NCBI RefSeq assembly: GCF_018403225.1 | Contig: NZ_BOSG01000003.1 | Coordinates: forward strand, 434,001 to 498,000 | Origin: Paenibacillus sp. J23TS9 | Lineage (GTDB): Bacteria; Bacillota; Bacilli; Paenibacillales; Paenibacillaceae | Reading direction: 5' to 3' | DNA: 64,000 nucleotides | Shown here: positions 25,229 through 33,911 of the stretch, in pieces | Numbering within the stretch: position 1 is the first letter of the stretch | How the letters are laid out: every line of letters begins with the position of its first letter | Notes under the pieces: generated by a model | The model's database searches: none | What the model was told of the DNA's origin: nothing | Seen by the model: only the letters and a program-made list of their open reading frames with translations | Made by a program: the position numbers and the translations under genes

Positions 25229-26672
25229 GCCCATCCTCCTTTCCTGCAGCAGGAATCCGTATGAGGACCGTCGTCCCCTTGCCCGGCTCACTGTGAATGT
25301 TGATCATATCCTTTTTGTTATAAAATAACTGCAGCCGCTTGAATACATTACGTGTACCCAGGCCGGTAGATTGGCCCTTCCCCTGAATTTCCTGCCCCCC
25401 CGGTCGTTCCGAATCCACATCCAGCAAAGACTTGCGCACTTCCTCGCTCATGCCGACTCCATTATCCGATATTGCAACCCAGGTCTCATCCGCTTTGCAT
25501 GAAATCGAAAGCTTAATCACAGCCCCTTCTTCCATTCCTTCCATTGCGTGCACAAATACATTTTCTAGGATAGGTTGAAGCGTCAGCACAGGCACTAGCA
25601 CCTCCAGCCCTGCCTCCTCAATCTCGGTTACAAACCGGATCCGTTCGCGGAAACGGGCCTGCTGGATAATGAAGTATTCCTGGGCATGCTCTACCTCATC
25701 CCTGAGGGGTACCGGGCGGTCCAGCTTCCGGAGATTATAGCGAAGCAGATTCGACATGGATACCGTAAGATCACTCGTTTTTTCCGCACCCTCAATTAAT
25801 GCGAGCTTGGACAGCACGTTCAAGGAATTAAACAGAAAATGGGGATTGATTTGATTCTGCAGCACTTCCAGCTCCAGCTCTTTAACCAGACGGTCCTTCT
25901 CCAAGCCTTCCTTCTCTTTGCTGATGAGCAGCTTCAGGTTTTCCTGCATCTGACTGAATGCCTCGGATAAAACCCGGAATTCATTATGGGCGCTCATCTG
26001 AGGAGGAATAACTTGTAAATTCCCATCCGAAATTTGCCGAGCTGTCTGCACCAGCTCCTTGATGGGTCTCGTAATCCGAAGTGAAATCCAATAAGCCAAC
26101 AGAACGCTGACGATCGTATTCAGAATAAAAACAGCAACTCCCCAATGATTCATGACTTCAGTCTGCACCAGAATCTTCTTGTATAGCGGCTGATAATAGC
26201 TTAGCTCCAGGTCAATGAGTTGATAGGCTTCTTCCTGAATGAAAGCGGCTGTTTTCTCAGCCTCGGCATAAGAAACGGCATAAGCCAAGGGTGTCTGGCT
26301 GTTTAATGCATTCATCATGCTCGCTTCCTGCGAAATGAATAAATCCAGCATATGACGGTAACTCCGGACGTTAAGCTCGGTTGATGGAATCGCATTTTGT
26401 GCAGACAAGCTTGTCTGCAGCTGCGTCAATTCTTCACTCTCGTTTCGATACTTCTCCATGCTGCTGTCGCTGCGGTCCATGATGTAACCATTGATAGCAC
26501 GAAGATTCTCACGCGTTTTCCCATCAATCTGTTTGTATAATAATACCCGATCCAGCATCATATTATAGCTCTGCTGCACGGTCCGTCCGCTTTGAAAGAT
26601 AAAGAAAGAGGCCGCATTATTTAAAACAAACAACAAAGGGATGACAATGAACAGCATTCTACGCATATTCAT
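25203..26672 (-). CDS. YesM/LytS-type sensor histidine kinase
   Basis: A 489-residue membrane kinase. One transmembrane helix is at residues 6-26 and another near 180-200, enclosing an extracytoplasmic domain of about 150 residues. A HAMP domain follows (LRITRPIKELVQTARQISDG). The His_kinase domain carries the phospho-accepting His in NPHFLFNSLN, and the ATPase domain has DNGVGMSEE and GLGTRNVFKRL. Its start overlaps the upstream binding-protein gene by 4 bases and its end overlaps the regulator, so three proteins are made from one coupled message. Confidence 0.92.
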   Translation of the reverse strand: MNMRRMLFIVIPLLFVLNNAASFFIFQSGRTVQQSYNMMLDRVLLYKQIDGKTRENLRAINGYIMDRSDSSMEKYRNESEELTQLQTSLSAQNAIPSTELNVRSYRHMLDLFISQEASMMNALNSQTPLAYAVSYAEAEKTAAFIQEEAYQLIDLELSYYQPLYKKILVQTEVMNHWGVAVFILNTIVSVLLAYWISLRITRPIKELVQTARQISDGNLQVIPPQMSAHNEFRVLSEAFSQMQENLKLLISKEKEGLEKDRLVKELELEVLQNQINPHFLFNSLNVLSKLALIEGAEKTSDLTVSMSNLLRYNLRKLDRPVPLRDEVEHAQEYFIIQQARFRERIRFVTEIEEAGLEVLVPVLTLQPILENVFVHAMEGMEEGAVIKLSISCKADETWVAISDNGVGMSEEVRKSLLDVDSERPGGQEIQGKGQSTGLGTRNVFKRLQLFYNKKDMINIHSEPGKGTTVLIRIPAAGKEDGHVSPTDRR

Positions 26673-27658
26673 CGGCCGCTCCCCCCGGATTTGATGTGCT
26701 CTCGATCCAGAATATAGATATCTATAAAATGATGCGCGGAGAGCTTCTTTCCCTTGAACAATTGATCTAATAAACGAATAGATTGCGAGCCCATCTCTCT
26801 AGGCTGTTGAACAATGGAAGCCATCACTTCTCCCTGCGAGATGCTTTTCCGGGTCGTTTCCAAATCATCAAACCCATAAATCTGCACGGCTTCCTTGCGG
26901 GCTGCTTCTACCCCTTCCAGAATGCCGGCTGCATCCAAGGCACTGAATCCAACAATAATGTCGATGCTGCCGTGCTCTTTCAGCATGGCCTCCGCCTGCT
27001 TAGCTGCTCCAATGCGCGAGATATTGGATGAGCGCACATCTACAATCTCAAAGCCGGGTGTCGCTGAAATGATCGAGCGGAATCCCTCCAAACGAAGCCT
27101 TTGATTATCTGCCAGTTCACTGCCAATCATGACACCGATCCTGCCGCTTCCGTCAGCATCTTTTACAACAAGCTTTCCCATCCGTACGCCTGCTTCCCGG
27201 TTATCCGTCCCAACGTAAGCAAGCCTCCGGCTCCCAGGTTCATCCGCATCTACTGTAATGACGGGTATACCCTGATCTATCGCTTTGCCAATAAGAAGAT
27301 CATAGTCCGGGTCATTGATTCCTTGCACCAATATCGCATCAGGCCTCGCGGCAATTGATTTTTCAAGCAGCTTCATCTGTTCCGGGGGATTAATCCGAAT
27401 GGGTCCCATATAGTCCATTTTCATCCCAAGCTTGGCCGCTGCCTCATCCGCCCCCTGCTGCATCTCCCTCCAGAAAGGGTTATCCAGTTCCTGCGCAATA
27501 AGGACAACATGTTTTAAGGAAGTATCTTCGGTGTTGCTTTGTTCCATTTGCCGTACCAAATCATCTATCCTCACCGTTGAGGAGAAAAACCGGAGGAGAA
27601 CATAGCCAAAAATAAGGACAAGGACGATCAGCCCAAACGACCATTTGCGGTTTAACAT
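26669..27658 (-). CDS. Membrane-anchored sugar-binding sensor protein (RbsB/XylFII-like)
   Basis: About 329 residues. Residues 5-25 are a hydrophobic segment without a lipobox or clear cleavage site, so the protein is probably anchored. Residues 45-325 are a type I periplasmic binding fold: VLIAQELDNPFWREMQQGAD, DAILVQGIND, PVITVDADEPGS and AYVGTDNREAG. With the YesM/LytS kinase and YesN regulator it forms the three-component arrangement known from XylFII-LytS-YesN xylose sensing in clostridia. No ABC permease genes are beside it, supporting a sensor role. ATG 27658 has GAAAGG 12 bases upstream; ATG 27670 abuts that site and is less likely. Confidence 0.85.
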   Translation of the reverse strand: MLNRKWSFGLIVLVLIFGYVLLRFFSSTVRIDDLVRQMEQSNTEDTSLKHVVLIAQELDNPFWREMQQGADEAAAKLGMKMDYMGPIRINPPEQMKLLEKSIAARPDAILVQGINDPDYDLLIGKAIDQGIPVITVDADEPGSRRLAYVGTDNREAGVRMGKLVVKDADGSGRIGVMIGSELADNQRLRLEGFRSIISATPGFEIVDVRSSNISRIGAAKQAEAMLKEHGSIDIIVGFSALDAAGILEGVEAARKEAVQIYGFDDLETTRKSISQGEVMASIVQQPREMGSQSIRLLDQLFKGKKLSAHHFIDIYILDREHIKSGGSGR

Positions 27659-27840
27659 GAAGCATCCCATCCTTTCATCTATTGCCTATACCACCCGGCT
27701 GTTTATTTTATTCATTCGAATAGTATATCATTAAGCAGGGACAAGTATTTTGCAGATCATGAACTTCATTGTTACTACTATAGCAGCCAGATTTTCATAG
27801 CTTTTCAAAAGTACCAGTCTTTTGTCAAAAAACAGTGATC

Positions 27841-27863
27841 GGGGCATCCTTAGTGGACACCCC
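27841..27863 (-). terminator. Terminator of the NmrA-like gene
   Basis: A 9-bp stem on the minus strand (GGGGTGTCC with GGATGCCCC, two wobble pairs, loop ACTAA), followed by GATCACTGTTTTTTG. Confidence 0.65.
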
Positions 27864-27899
27864 TCTTCCGATGTTCTTAAGTAGCCAGTGTTTAACGTG

Positions 27900-28757
27900 T
27901 TATTGAGAAATCGAGTCCTTTAAAAAATCCGTAAAATCCACTGGGGATCTGCCAATCAGGTTTTCCAAAGCGGGACTGGTTTGCGAGAAATCTCCCTGCC
28001 GACTTGCTTGAAACATACCTGTAAGCATGCCGACCATCGCTTCCGGCAGTCCTCGCGACATCAGGTGGTTCCGATATTCATCATCCGACACGACAATTCG
28101 CCGAACCAGTCGATCCAAGACCTTGGAAGCAATCGATGCGATCCTATCCATGTCAATCGCTTCAGAAGCCGTAAGGTGGGGAGTTATACCATCATATCTC
28201 TGCTCTGTCAGGATTACTGCTGTGGCTTCAGCCAGGTCGGAATGAGTGGTCCAGGCAACAGGACCATCTTCCGGTGCAATCAATTCCCCTGTTTTCAAGG
28301 CATCACCCATCCACATGATCGCTGATGCGGCATAAAAGCCGTTTCGCAGCGACGTGAAAGCCATTCCTGAAGATCTTAGCATCTCTTCTGTAGCAGCATG
28401 AACGTTCATGGGAGGAAAATGCGACGTTGCAGACGAAAACATTTGGCTAGTATACAGCAGTCGAATAACACCCGCTTTTTTGGCCGAGTCGATTGCGGTT
28501 TGATGCTGACGAACAGCAGCTTCTCCCAAGGAGTGGGACGAGATCATAAGAACTTGAGACGCATCCTCAAAGGCGTGAAGAAGACTTTCGGAATCATCGA
28601 AATTTCCTTCCCGAACACGAACTCCGCGTTCTTGTAGATCCTGTGCTGTGTTCACATCACGGACACTTACACCAATATCCCCGGCAGGAACACGCTTGAG
28701 AAGTTCCTCTACGACCTTCCGGCCTAATTTTCCATTCGCGCCTGTAACAACAATCAT
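27900..28757 (-). CDS. NmrA/QOR2-like NAD(P)-binding reductase
   Basis: A 285-residue atypical SDR of the NmrA/YtfG group. It begins MIVVTGANGKLGRKVVEELL, the dinucleotide-binding motif, followed by DVNTAQDLQERGVRVREGNFDD, typical of quinone oxidoreductase 2-like proteins. The YxxxK pair of classical SDRs is not obvious. E. coli YtfG reduces quinones, but the substrate here is open. ATG 28757 is chosen because GAAAGG is 12 bases upstream, whereas ATG 28769 touches that site. Divergent from a TetR-type regulator across a 358-bp spacer. Confidence 0.85.
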   Translation of the reverse strand: MIVVTGANGKLGRKVVEELLKRVPAGDIGVSVRDVNTAQDLQERGVRVREGNFDDSESLLHAFEDASQVLMISSHSLGEAAVRQHQTAIDSAKKAGVIRLLYTSQMFSSATSHFPPMNVHAATEEMLRSSGMAFTSLRNGFYAASAIMWMGDALKTGELIAPEDGPVAWTTHSDLAEATAVILTEQRYDGITPHLTASEAIDMDRIASIASKVLDRLVRRIVVSDDEYRNHLMSRGLPEAMVGMLTGMFQASRQGDFSQTSPALENLIGRSPVDFTDFLKDSISQ

Positions 28758-28769
28758 CCCTACATTCAT

Positions 28770-29115
28770 CCTTTCGTTTGCAAATCAGATAAAGCGTTTC
28801 TTGTCACACAATTTTGTTTGTGCAATCATAATCGTATAAGTGTGTGTTCAAAAAATTCGTTGAATCAGACACAAACAGATCAAGGCGTTTATTTAAAACC
28901 GGTTGAACGTACATTTCTAGGTACGTGAGCAAGATTTTAAAACAAACAACGCAGAGGTATGCAGTGGATTTTCAGTGACTTTTTGAACAACATCTTAAGT
29001 AAAAGATAAAAGAATTGAGCCCTTGCGGACAACCTGCAAAAAGCAGTTTTTGTTGCGTTCCCAACATTTTTGTCCTTTTGTCTGTTATTTGAGTTCAAGA
29101 GAAAGAGGGGATAAA
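28770..29115. promoter_or_regulatory. Divergent NmrA-tetR spacer with candidate operators
   Basis: On the minus strand TTGAAC is followed 15 bp later by TATGAT (around 28830-28856), a plausible promoter for the reductase. Flanking it are TTTGTTTGTG near 28808 and ACACAAACA near 28869, an inverted pair. A separate palindrome ACGTAC-8 bp-GTACGT lies at 28907-28926. Any of these could bind the TetR-type protein. Confidence 0.4.
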
Positions 29116-29712
29116 ATGTCGGTAAATCCCGAGGATCCGCGTGTTAAAAGAACCCGTCAATTGTTCGTGCAGGCTTTTAACGATTTGGTTAGGAAAAAGA
29201 GAAACGTCTATTCCATTTCTGTGCATGATATCACGAATCAAGCAACTGTAAACCGAACCACATTTTATGCGCATTTTCAGGATAAATATGACTTTCTTGG
29301 ATATTGGATGACGGATAAGTTCCACATGACTCTAAGGGATAAACTTCCGGTAGAAACAAGATGCACTGCGGAAAATTTGCGAATCCTTATTCAAACCATA
29401 TTCGATTTTCTTTTGCGGTTTAAACAACAATATAGCACTCCGGGAGACAAGCAGTTTGAAGCGATGTTTGAAAATGCCATGCATCAGGATCTTCAGCGAC
29501 TCCTGCTTAAACGGATAAATGAAGTGGACATACAGGGCTTTTCGCAAGAAAAATTGGAAGCTATGGCACTCGTTATCAGTTGGGGCATATTCGGATCGGC
29601 CTTACAGTGGAGCCGGAACCCTCATGATAGCTCAATGGAAACGATGTTTGATGAAGTCATTGAGGTTATATCAGTTAATTTGGCCCCTTTTTGGGAGCAA
29701 ACAACCAGCTAA
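29116..29712 (+). CDS. TetR/AcrR-family regulator
   Basis: A 198-residue regulator. Residues 8-60 are a TetR helix-turn-helix (RVKRTRQLFVQAFNDLV, then VHDITNQATVNRTTFYAHFQDKY split by its turn). Residues 70-198 are an all-helical ligand and dimerisation domain with an EKLEAMALVISWGIFGSAL-like helix. The ATG at 29116 has AGAGGGG 5 bases upstream; the longer open frame lacks a binding site. It is divergent from the NmrA-like reductase, which it probably controls. Confidence 0.88.
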   Translation: MSVNPEDPRVKRTRQLFVQAFNDLVRKKRNVYSISVHDITNQATVNRTTFYAHFQDKYDFLGYWMTDKFHMTLRDKLPVETRCTAENLRILIQTIFDFLLRFKQQYSTPGDKQFEAMFENAMHQDLQRLLLKRINEVDIQGFSQEKLEAMALVISWGIFGSALQWSRNPHDSSMETMFDEVIEVISVNLAPFWEQTTS

Positions 29713-29781
29713 AGACACACTTTTTTCTCGATGCTTTCAAGCTACTACCTATTATTGCGATGATGGAATTAACCAGCGACA

Positions 29782-29812
29782 ACACCACGCGCATCTCCCA
29801 GCGCGTGGTGTG
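29782..29812 (+). terminator. Terminator-like hairpin after the TetR gene
   Basis: Stem ACACCACGCGC/GCGCGTGGTGT with an 8-base loop. The following T-run is weak (TGTCTTTGCATTTTG). Confidence 0.6.
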
Positions 29813-29935
29813 TCTTTGCATTTTGTGTCCGAATATATACTCTCAACGACGACCGCGTTATATAACTCCTGTAGTAACACATCAAAATTGTATAGTGTCA
29901 TTCAATCGAATGCTGAGGGATTCGTAATATATTTT

Positions 29936-30058
29936 TCCACATTCATCCATGCCCATCTGGAGCATTTGGAGAAGCTTGACCTGCGGTGGAACAAAAACCT
30001 GAAAGCCTCAAAATTGCTGGATGGTCTAGCGCGAAAAGGATGTATTGTTTATAAATAA
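29936..30058 (+). pseudogene. Remnant C-terminus of a leucine-rich-repeat protein
   Basis: The last 34 codons read HLEHLEKLDLRWNKNLK followed by LLDGLARKGCIVYK and a stop, the final repeat and C-terminal cap of bacterial LRR proteins. Upstream in the same frame the reading is not LRR-like and no start with a ribosome binding site fits, so only the tail of a former gene survives. It sits in a gene-poor 930-bp stretch together with a palindromic element and an orphan terminator. Confidence 0.6.
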
Positions 30059-30104
30059 TTAAAAAGAAGATATATAGAATGAATGTAAAGAAGGACATAC
30101 TTCA

Positions 30105-30230
30105 GCGGAGGAGGCGGAATCATTCTGAAGAAGCGAAGCGGTCGCCTTTGCCCCCGGATTTTAACCGTTTAACCAAGCATTCTAAAGAAATCCGGGGACA
30201 ACAGCGTTCATAAGAATGATCCGCATCCGT
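30105..30230. repeat. Nested palindromic intergenic element
   Basis: Outer arms GCGGAATCATTCT (30114-30126) and AGAATGATCCGC (30213-30224) pair with one bulge. Inner arms CCCCGGATTT (30152-30161) and AAATCCGGGG (30188-30197) pair perfectly over 10 bp. No reading frame crosses it. It resembles mobile or REP-like palindromic units of Paenibacillus genomes, but copy number cannot be seen here. Confidence 0.55.
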
Positions 30231-30645
30231 AGAGATGTAATTGCCTATAACACTTTAGCGCTGCTTATATAACGCAGATTCATCATTGTATACAAATCGA
30301 AAAAGCCAGCCCCTTATAAAAGGCGCTGGCTTTCTTGTTATTGAGGATTCCCCCATCCATATTCCCAATTTCAGCATAGGAATACCGGATTTCATTGTAG
30401 GTTTAGAAAGGTTTTGTATTGATTTTCAAATATATTTCTCATTCTTTAACGAAATTTTGCAGTATCCATTTTTAATTATTAACGTTGACGTTAACGTGAT
30501 TATTTTATATGCTACTTAGTATTCAATTCATGGGGTACGACGAAGATCGGTTTGACCAACCGCTCGATCCATGACTATGCATACGCATATACGCCACTCG
30601 GGGAGTATGTATGGAAACAACTAGAACGCTGGAGGAGAAGATTTT
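30231..30645. other. Gene-free spacer before the efflux transporter
   Basis: Holds the orphan hairpin at 30303-30334, AT-rich DNA with a TAACGTTGACGTTAACGTGA tract near 30478-30500 and, at its end, GGAGGAGAAG, the ribosome binding site for the TTG at 30646. I see no coding sequence in it. Confidence 0.6.
30303..30334. terminator. Orphan terminator hairpin
   Basis: Stem AAAGCCAGC/GCTGGCTTT. No intact gene ends here. The sequence closely resembles the terminator at 40633-40663. Confidence 0.6.
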
Positions 30646-32109
30646 TTGAGTATTCAAGGGGAACGACCCGCTCCGTTTTGGAGCATTATTTTTGCTGTGT
30701 TTTTCGGAAACTTTATGGCAACGCTTAGCACGACCAGCATCAATGTAGCTTTACCTGTCTTTATGAATGATTTTCATGCCGAGTTAAATACGGTGCAGTG
30801 GATGATGTCCGGCTTTATGCTGGCAACAGGAGTTATCGCCCCCATCATCGGGTTCATGGGCGATAAACTTAGTTACAAGCGTCTATATGTATTCGCTCTG
30901 CTCGGATTCACTTTGACATCGGCACTTTGCACGTTCGCCTGGAGTATGGAGTCCCTGATTGTGTTCCGGATATTGCAGGGCCTCTGCAGCGGGATCATTA
31001 TGCCAACAACCATGACGATTATTTATCAGACGATTCAAAAGGATAAGCAAACGATTGCGATCGGCTTGTGGAGTGTATCCTCGATGCTCGCACCGGCATT
31101 CGGACCTACGCTGGGAGGATGGCTGACCGAATATTTTGGCTGGAAATCGTTATTTATCATGAATCTGCCGATTGGAATCATAGCCATGCTGCTGGCTTTG
31201 AAATTTATACCTTTTCATAAAATCAGCAGTGCAGTCAAGCTTGATATCATTGGCTTTATAGCGGTTATCGTGGGTACGAGTTCACTGCTGCTCACCTTCA
31301 GTCAGGGTCATTCCTGGGGCTGGACATCCTGGAAAACGATCACCCTGTTACTCGCAGGACTTGTCATTGTAGCTTATTTCATCATTCGAACGCTGAAGGT
31401 TAGCGCTCCTCTGCTGAACTTGCGAGTCTTCAAAATCCCCAGATTCACGTATAGCCTGATTATTAACTGCATTATCACCATCTCCTTGTATGCAGCAACA
31501 TTCCTGGTGCCGATCTACATGCAGAATATTCAGCATGCATCTACGCTTCACACCGGTCTTGTCATGCTTCCGGGTACGCTGGTGATGGTCATACTTTCAT
31601 TTATAGTTGGCAAAATATACGATCGGGTAGGGCCATTCCGTCTGATTCTCATCGGCGTTCTGGTCATGGGAGTTGCGACTTGGGAGCTTAGCCGTTTGAG
31701 TCTGGCTTCAACTACACTTTTTATCGCACTCTGGCTCGCAATCCGTTATGTCGGGATCTCACTCTGCAACATGCCGGTAACGAACTCCGCGATGACCGCT
31801 GTACCCACCCGGTTTACCGGGCATGCATCCGCCGTCACCAACTGGATTCGTCAGGGAACGGCTGCGCTTTCGGTCAGCATTTTCAGCAGCATCCTGTCTG
31901 CTCGTACCCTAACTCATCTTAGTCAGAACAAAGCGAACTCTGCGAACGCATCTGAATTGGCCCTTTCCCAATCGGTCCAGGATGTCTTCATGATCGGAAC
32001 TGTACTTGTTGCCTTAGCGATACCATTTTTGTTCTTGTTACGCAAGAAACATTATCCAGTTAGCGAAGAGCTGCTGATCCACGGAACTTCCAAGTCGGCA
32101 TCTTTGTAA
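30646..32109 (+). CDS. DHA2-family multidrug efflux MFS transporter
   Basis: A 487-residue transporter with 13-14 hydrophobic segments. Family marks are STTSINVALPVFMNDF in helix 1, QWMMSGFMLATGVIAP, GDKLSYKRLY in the first loop and GPTLGGWLTEYFGWKSLFIMN in the helix 5 antiporter motif. It belongs to the EmrB/LmrB-like DHA2 drug:proton antiporters. Translation starts at TTG 30646 with GGAGGAGAAG a suitable distance upstream. No membrane-fusion partner or regulator is adjacent, so the substrate is unknown. Confidence 0.9.
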   Translation: MSIQGERPAPFWSIIFAVFFGNFMATLSTTSINVALPVFMNDFHAELNTVQWMMSGFMLATGVIAPIIGFMGDKLSYKRLYVFALLGFTLTSALCTFAWSMESLIVFRILQGLCSGIIMPTTMTIIYQTIQKDKQTIAIGLWSVSSMLAPAFGPTLGGWLTEYFGWKSLFIMNLPIGIIAMLLALKFIPFHKISSAVKLDIIGFIAVIVGTSSLLLTFSQGHSWGWTSWKTITLLLAGLVIVAYFIIRTLKVSAPLLNLRVFKIPRFTYSLIINCIITISLYAATFLVPIYMQNIQHASTLHTGLVMLPGTLVMVILSFIVGKIYDRVGPFRLILIGVLVMGVATWELSRLSLASTTLFIALWLAIRYVGISLCNMPVTNSAMTAVPTRFTGHASAVTNWIRQGTAALSVSIFSSILSARTLTHLSQNKANSANASELALSQSVQDVFMIGTVLVALAIPFLFLLRKKHYPVSEELLIHGTSKSASL

Positions 32110-32116
32110 TGAAAAT

Positions 32117-32150
32117 AAGCCCTGGGGACGTAAAGTCCCTTCGGGCTTTT
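32117..32150 (+). terminator. Terminator of the DHA2 transporter gene
   Basis: Two-part stem AAGCCC/GGGCTT with inner GGGAC/GTCCC, followed by TTTATTG. Confidence 0.85.
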
Positions 32151-32219
32151 ATTGTATATATCGCTAACATATTCTTTAGGCGGTCGTTGTGGTTATAGTG
32201 CCGGTGTTGACCATTTGAA

Positions 32220-33344
32220 TTAATTCGCGGTTCTTACCGGTGTAATTAAGAAGAGCGTGGACGAGGATGGCTCATCCATGGGAAGAATAACGACTGGACT
32301 CATTTTTCCGGCGAATCTTAATCGCACATACCCGCTATCCATGCAACGAAGTATATCCATGAGAAGCTTACCGTTTAGGCTTATGGTAAAATCCTCGCCG
32401 CTTCGTTCCATTAATGGAACCTCATCCCGGACATCTCCAACTTCAGCGGTCGCGGATGATATATCTAACTTACCCGATGCAGCTGCCAGCCTAATGATAC
32501 TTGAACCAGCCAGTACAAATACGCGCTCAACGGCACGCAATAAACAAGCCGTCTCCATCATAATTTCAGAAGAATATAATTGCGGGATGTTTACAGATGG
32601 AAAAGCTCCCCCAATGAGAACTGACTGAATCTGCAGTTCATTGGCAATAAACCTGATCTGATTGGCACCCACCTCAATATCTGTGATCTCGTCTTCAGCG
32701 TTCAGCATTTTTGCTATTTCGTTCAGATTTTTTGCTGGAATAATCACATTTATGCCGGCGTTGATATGCTCTTCAATATGTAAAGTCCGGGAGGCAAAAC
32801 GAATTCCATCCGTAGCCGTTAGCTTGAACCGATGTTCCGTATATTCAAAAAAGACCCCCGTTAGTACGGGTCTGGCATCAGATACTGAGGCAGCCGTTGT
32901 CACCTGCCCGATCGATGATTTCAATAAAGCATTGTTCATTTGATATTTATGGACAGAACCATTTTCCGATCTATTCATAGACGGGAATTCTGCGCAGTCC
33001 ATTCCGCATAGCCGAATTCGTGAACTCCCTGTTGTGATGGTGAGAATGAAATGCTCTTGGATCTCCAATGTTATGAACCCATCATCAAGCTTACGAATCA
33101 TTTCGTGAAAATAACGTGCCGGTACAACAATACCGCCATTCTCCAACACCTTCAGAGAGCTGCTATTTTGGGGAACCGTATATTGAATGGTCATACTTGT
33201 ATTGCTTGCTGTAAAGATCAAACCATTTACAATTGCTTGAATATGTATTCCTTTCAGAATCGGCATTGGACTATTCGCTGAAACTGCCTTTAGTACATGC
33301 TGTAGAGCGTTAATAAGAGCATCTCTGGTTACTGCGACCCGCAA
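32220..33344 (-). CDS. Second DNA polymerase III beta subunit (DnaN paralogue)
   Basis: About 374 residues, the full sliding-clamp length, covering three clamp domains. N-terminal RVAVTRDALINALQHVLKAVS aligns with the usual KISINRDRLIHAVQ start. Central ALLKSSIGQVTTAASVSDARPVLTG and C-terminal LITPVRT are clamp signatures. It is not in a dnaA-dnaN-recF setting, so it is an extra copy beside the chromosomal dnaN that must lie elsewhere. I prefer TTG 33344, preceded by AGGTGAGG, over GTG 33353. It lies 25 bases downstream of a small ribbon-helix-helix gene, probably in one transcript. Confidence 0.87.
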   Translation of the reverse strand: MRVAVTRDALINALQHVLKAVSANSPMPILKGIHIQAIVNGLIFTASNTSMTIQYTVPQNSSSLKVLENGGIVVPARYFHEMIRKLDDGFITLEIQEHFILTITTGSSRIRLCGMDCAEFPSMNRSENGSVHKYQMNNALLKSSIGQVTTAASVSDARPVLTGVFFEYTEHRFKLTATDGIRFASRTLHIEEHINAGINVIIPAKNLNEIAKMLNAEDEITDIEVGANQIRFIANELQIQSVLIGGAFPSVNIPQLYSSEIMMETACLLRAVERVFVLAGSSIIRLAAASGKLDISSATAEVGDVRDEVPLMERSGEDFTISLNGKLLMDILRCMDSGYVRLRFAGKMSPVVILPMDEPSSSTLFLITPVRTAN

Positions 33345-33369
33345 GGACCTCACCTATCTTTCCAGGAAA

Positions 33370-33606
33370 CTATGATGAATAATAAAACTCAATCATATGG
33401 CGGATAACCTCTGAGCGGGATACTTGATGATCTGCACAATGCTTTTCGATATTGGCCCACATCTCATCCGTTAAGGTTAATGAAACCTTCTTGGTCACTC
33501 CAATGCCTTTTCTGCCAGCCCCCTCCCGGAGACCACCTCTTGTAAACAAAAAACCTAGTTGACCATCCTTATTCGAGACCCCGACTTTGACTTCATTATC
33601 GCTCAT
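33370..33606 (-). CDS. Small CopG-type ribbon-helix-helix protein
   Basis: A 78-residue protein. Residues 38-76 fit a ribbon-helix-helix fold: the strand KKVSLTLTDEMWANIEKHC, then a turn and SRSEVIRHMIEFYY. The N-terminal half includes GGLREGAGRKGIG, a basic Gly-rich arm seen in other small RHH proteins. GAGGTG lies 8 bases before the ATG. As the first gene of a two-gene unit with the second dnaN it may autoregulate that unit. No toxin gene is adjacent. Confidence 0.8.
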   Translation of the reverse strand: MSDNEVKVGVSNKDGQLGFLFTRGGLREGAGRKGIGVTKKVSLTLTDEMWANIEKHCADHQVSRSEVIRHMIEFYYSS

Positions 33607-33865
33607 TTCAATTCACCTCCACACTTTTTTGAATTAGGTAACCTTTTTCAAATATAAGTTATCTTCATTTTAACATGTCAGCCGGAGTCTTACAAATCAT
33701 GAAGTCCCGTCACCCTCCCTCTAGTTGCAAGGCAGGTTTATTTTCGGTTGATTTTATCAAAGAGATCACAAATGTAATATATGTGTAATATATATTAACA
33801 TTAATAAGACGTTTTTTCTGGAAATCACTAAATAAATATTGTTTGTATATAAATTAAGGAGTATT

Positions 33866-33886
33866 ATGTTAAATAAATTAACATAA
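33866..33886 (+). other. Tiny upstream reading frame before mgsA
   Basis: AAGGAG, 4 bases, then ATG and five sense codons (MLNKLT) and TAA. The same bases form an inverted repeat ATGTTAA/TTAACAT. It ends 25 bases before the mgsA start. It could be a leader peptide or chance. Confidence 0.3.
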
Positions 33887-33911
33887 ATTTGGAGTGGGAT
33901 GGTGGTTGTCT

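Noticed and set aside
28907..28926. The ACGTAC/GTACGT palindrome as an attachment site
   Set aside because: No integrase and no second copy in the window; a regulator operator is simpler.
29519..30058. A 179-codon plus-strand frame as one intact gene
   Set aside because: Its start lies inside the TetR gene in another frame and only the last 34 codons resemble a protein family, so I call a remnant instead.
32220..33606. A prophage or plasmid island around the second dnaN
   Set aside because: No integrase, replication initiator, structural phage genes or flanking repeats are visible; neighbours are ordinary chromosomal genes.
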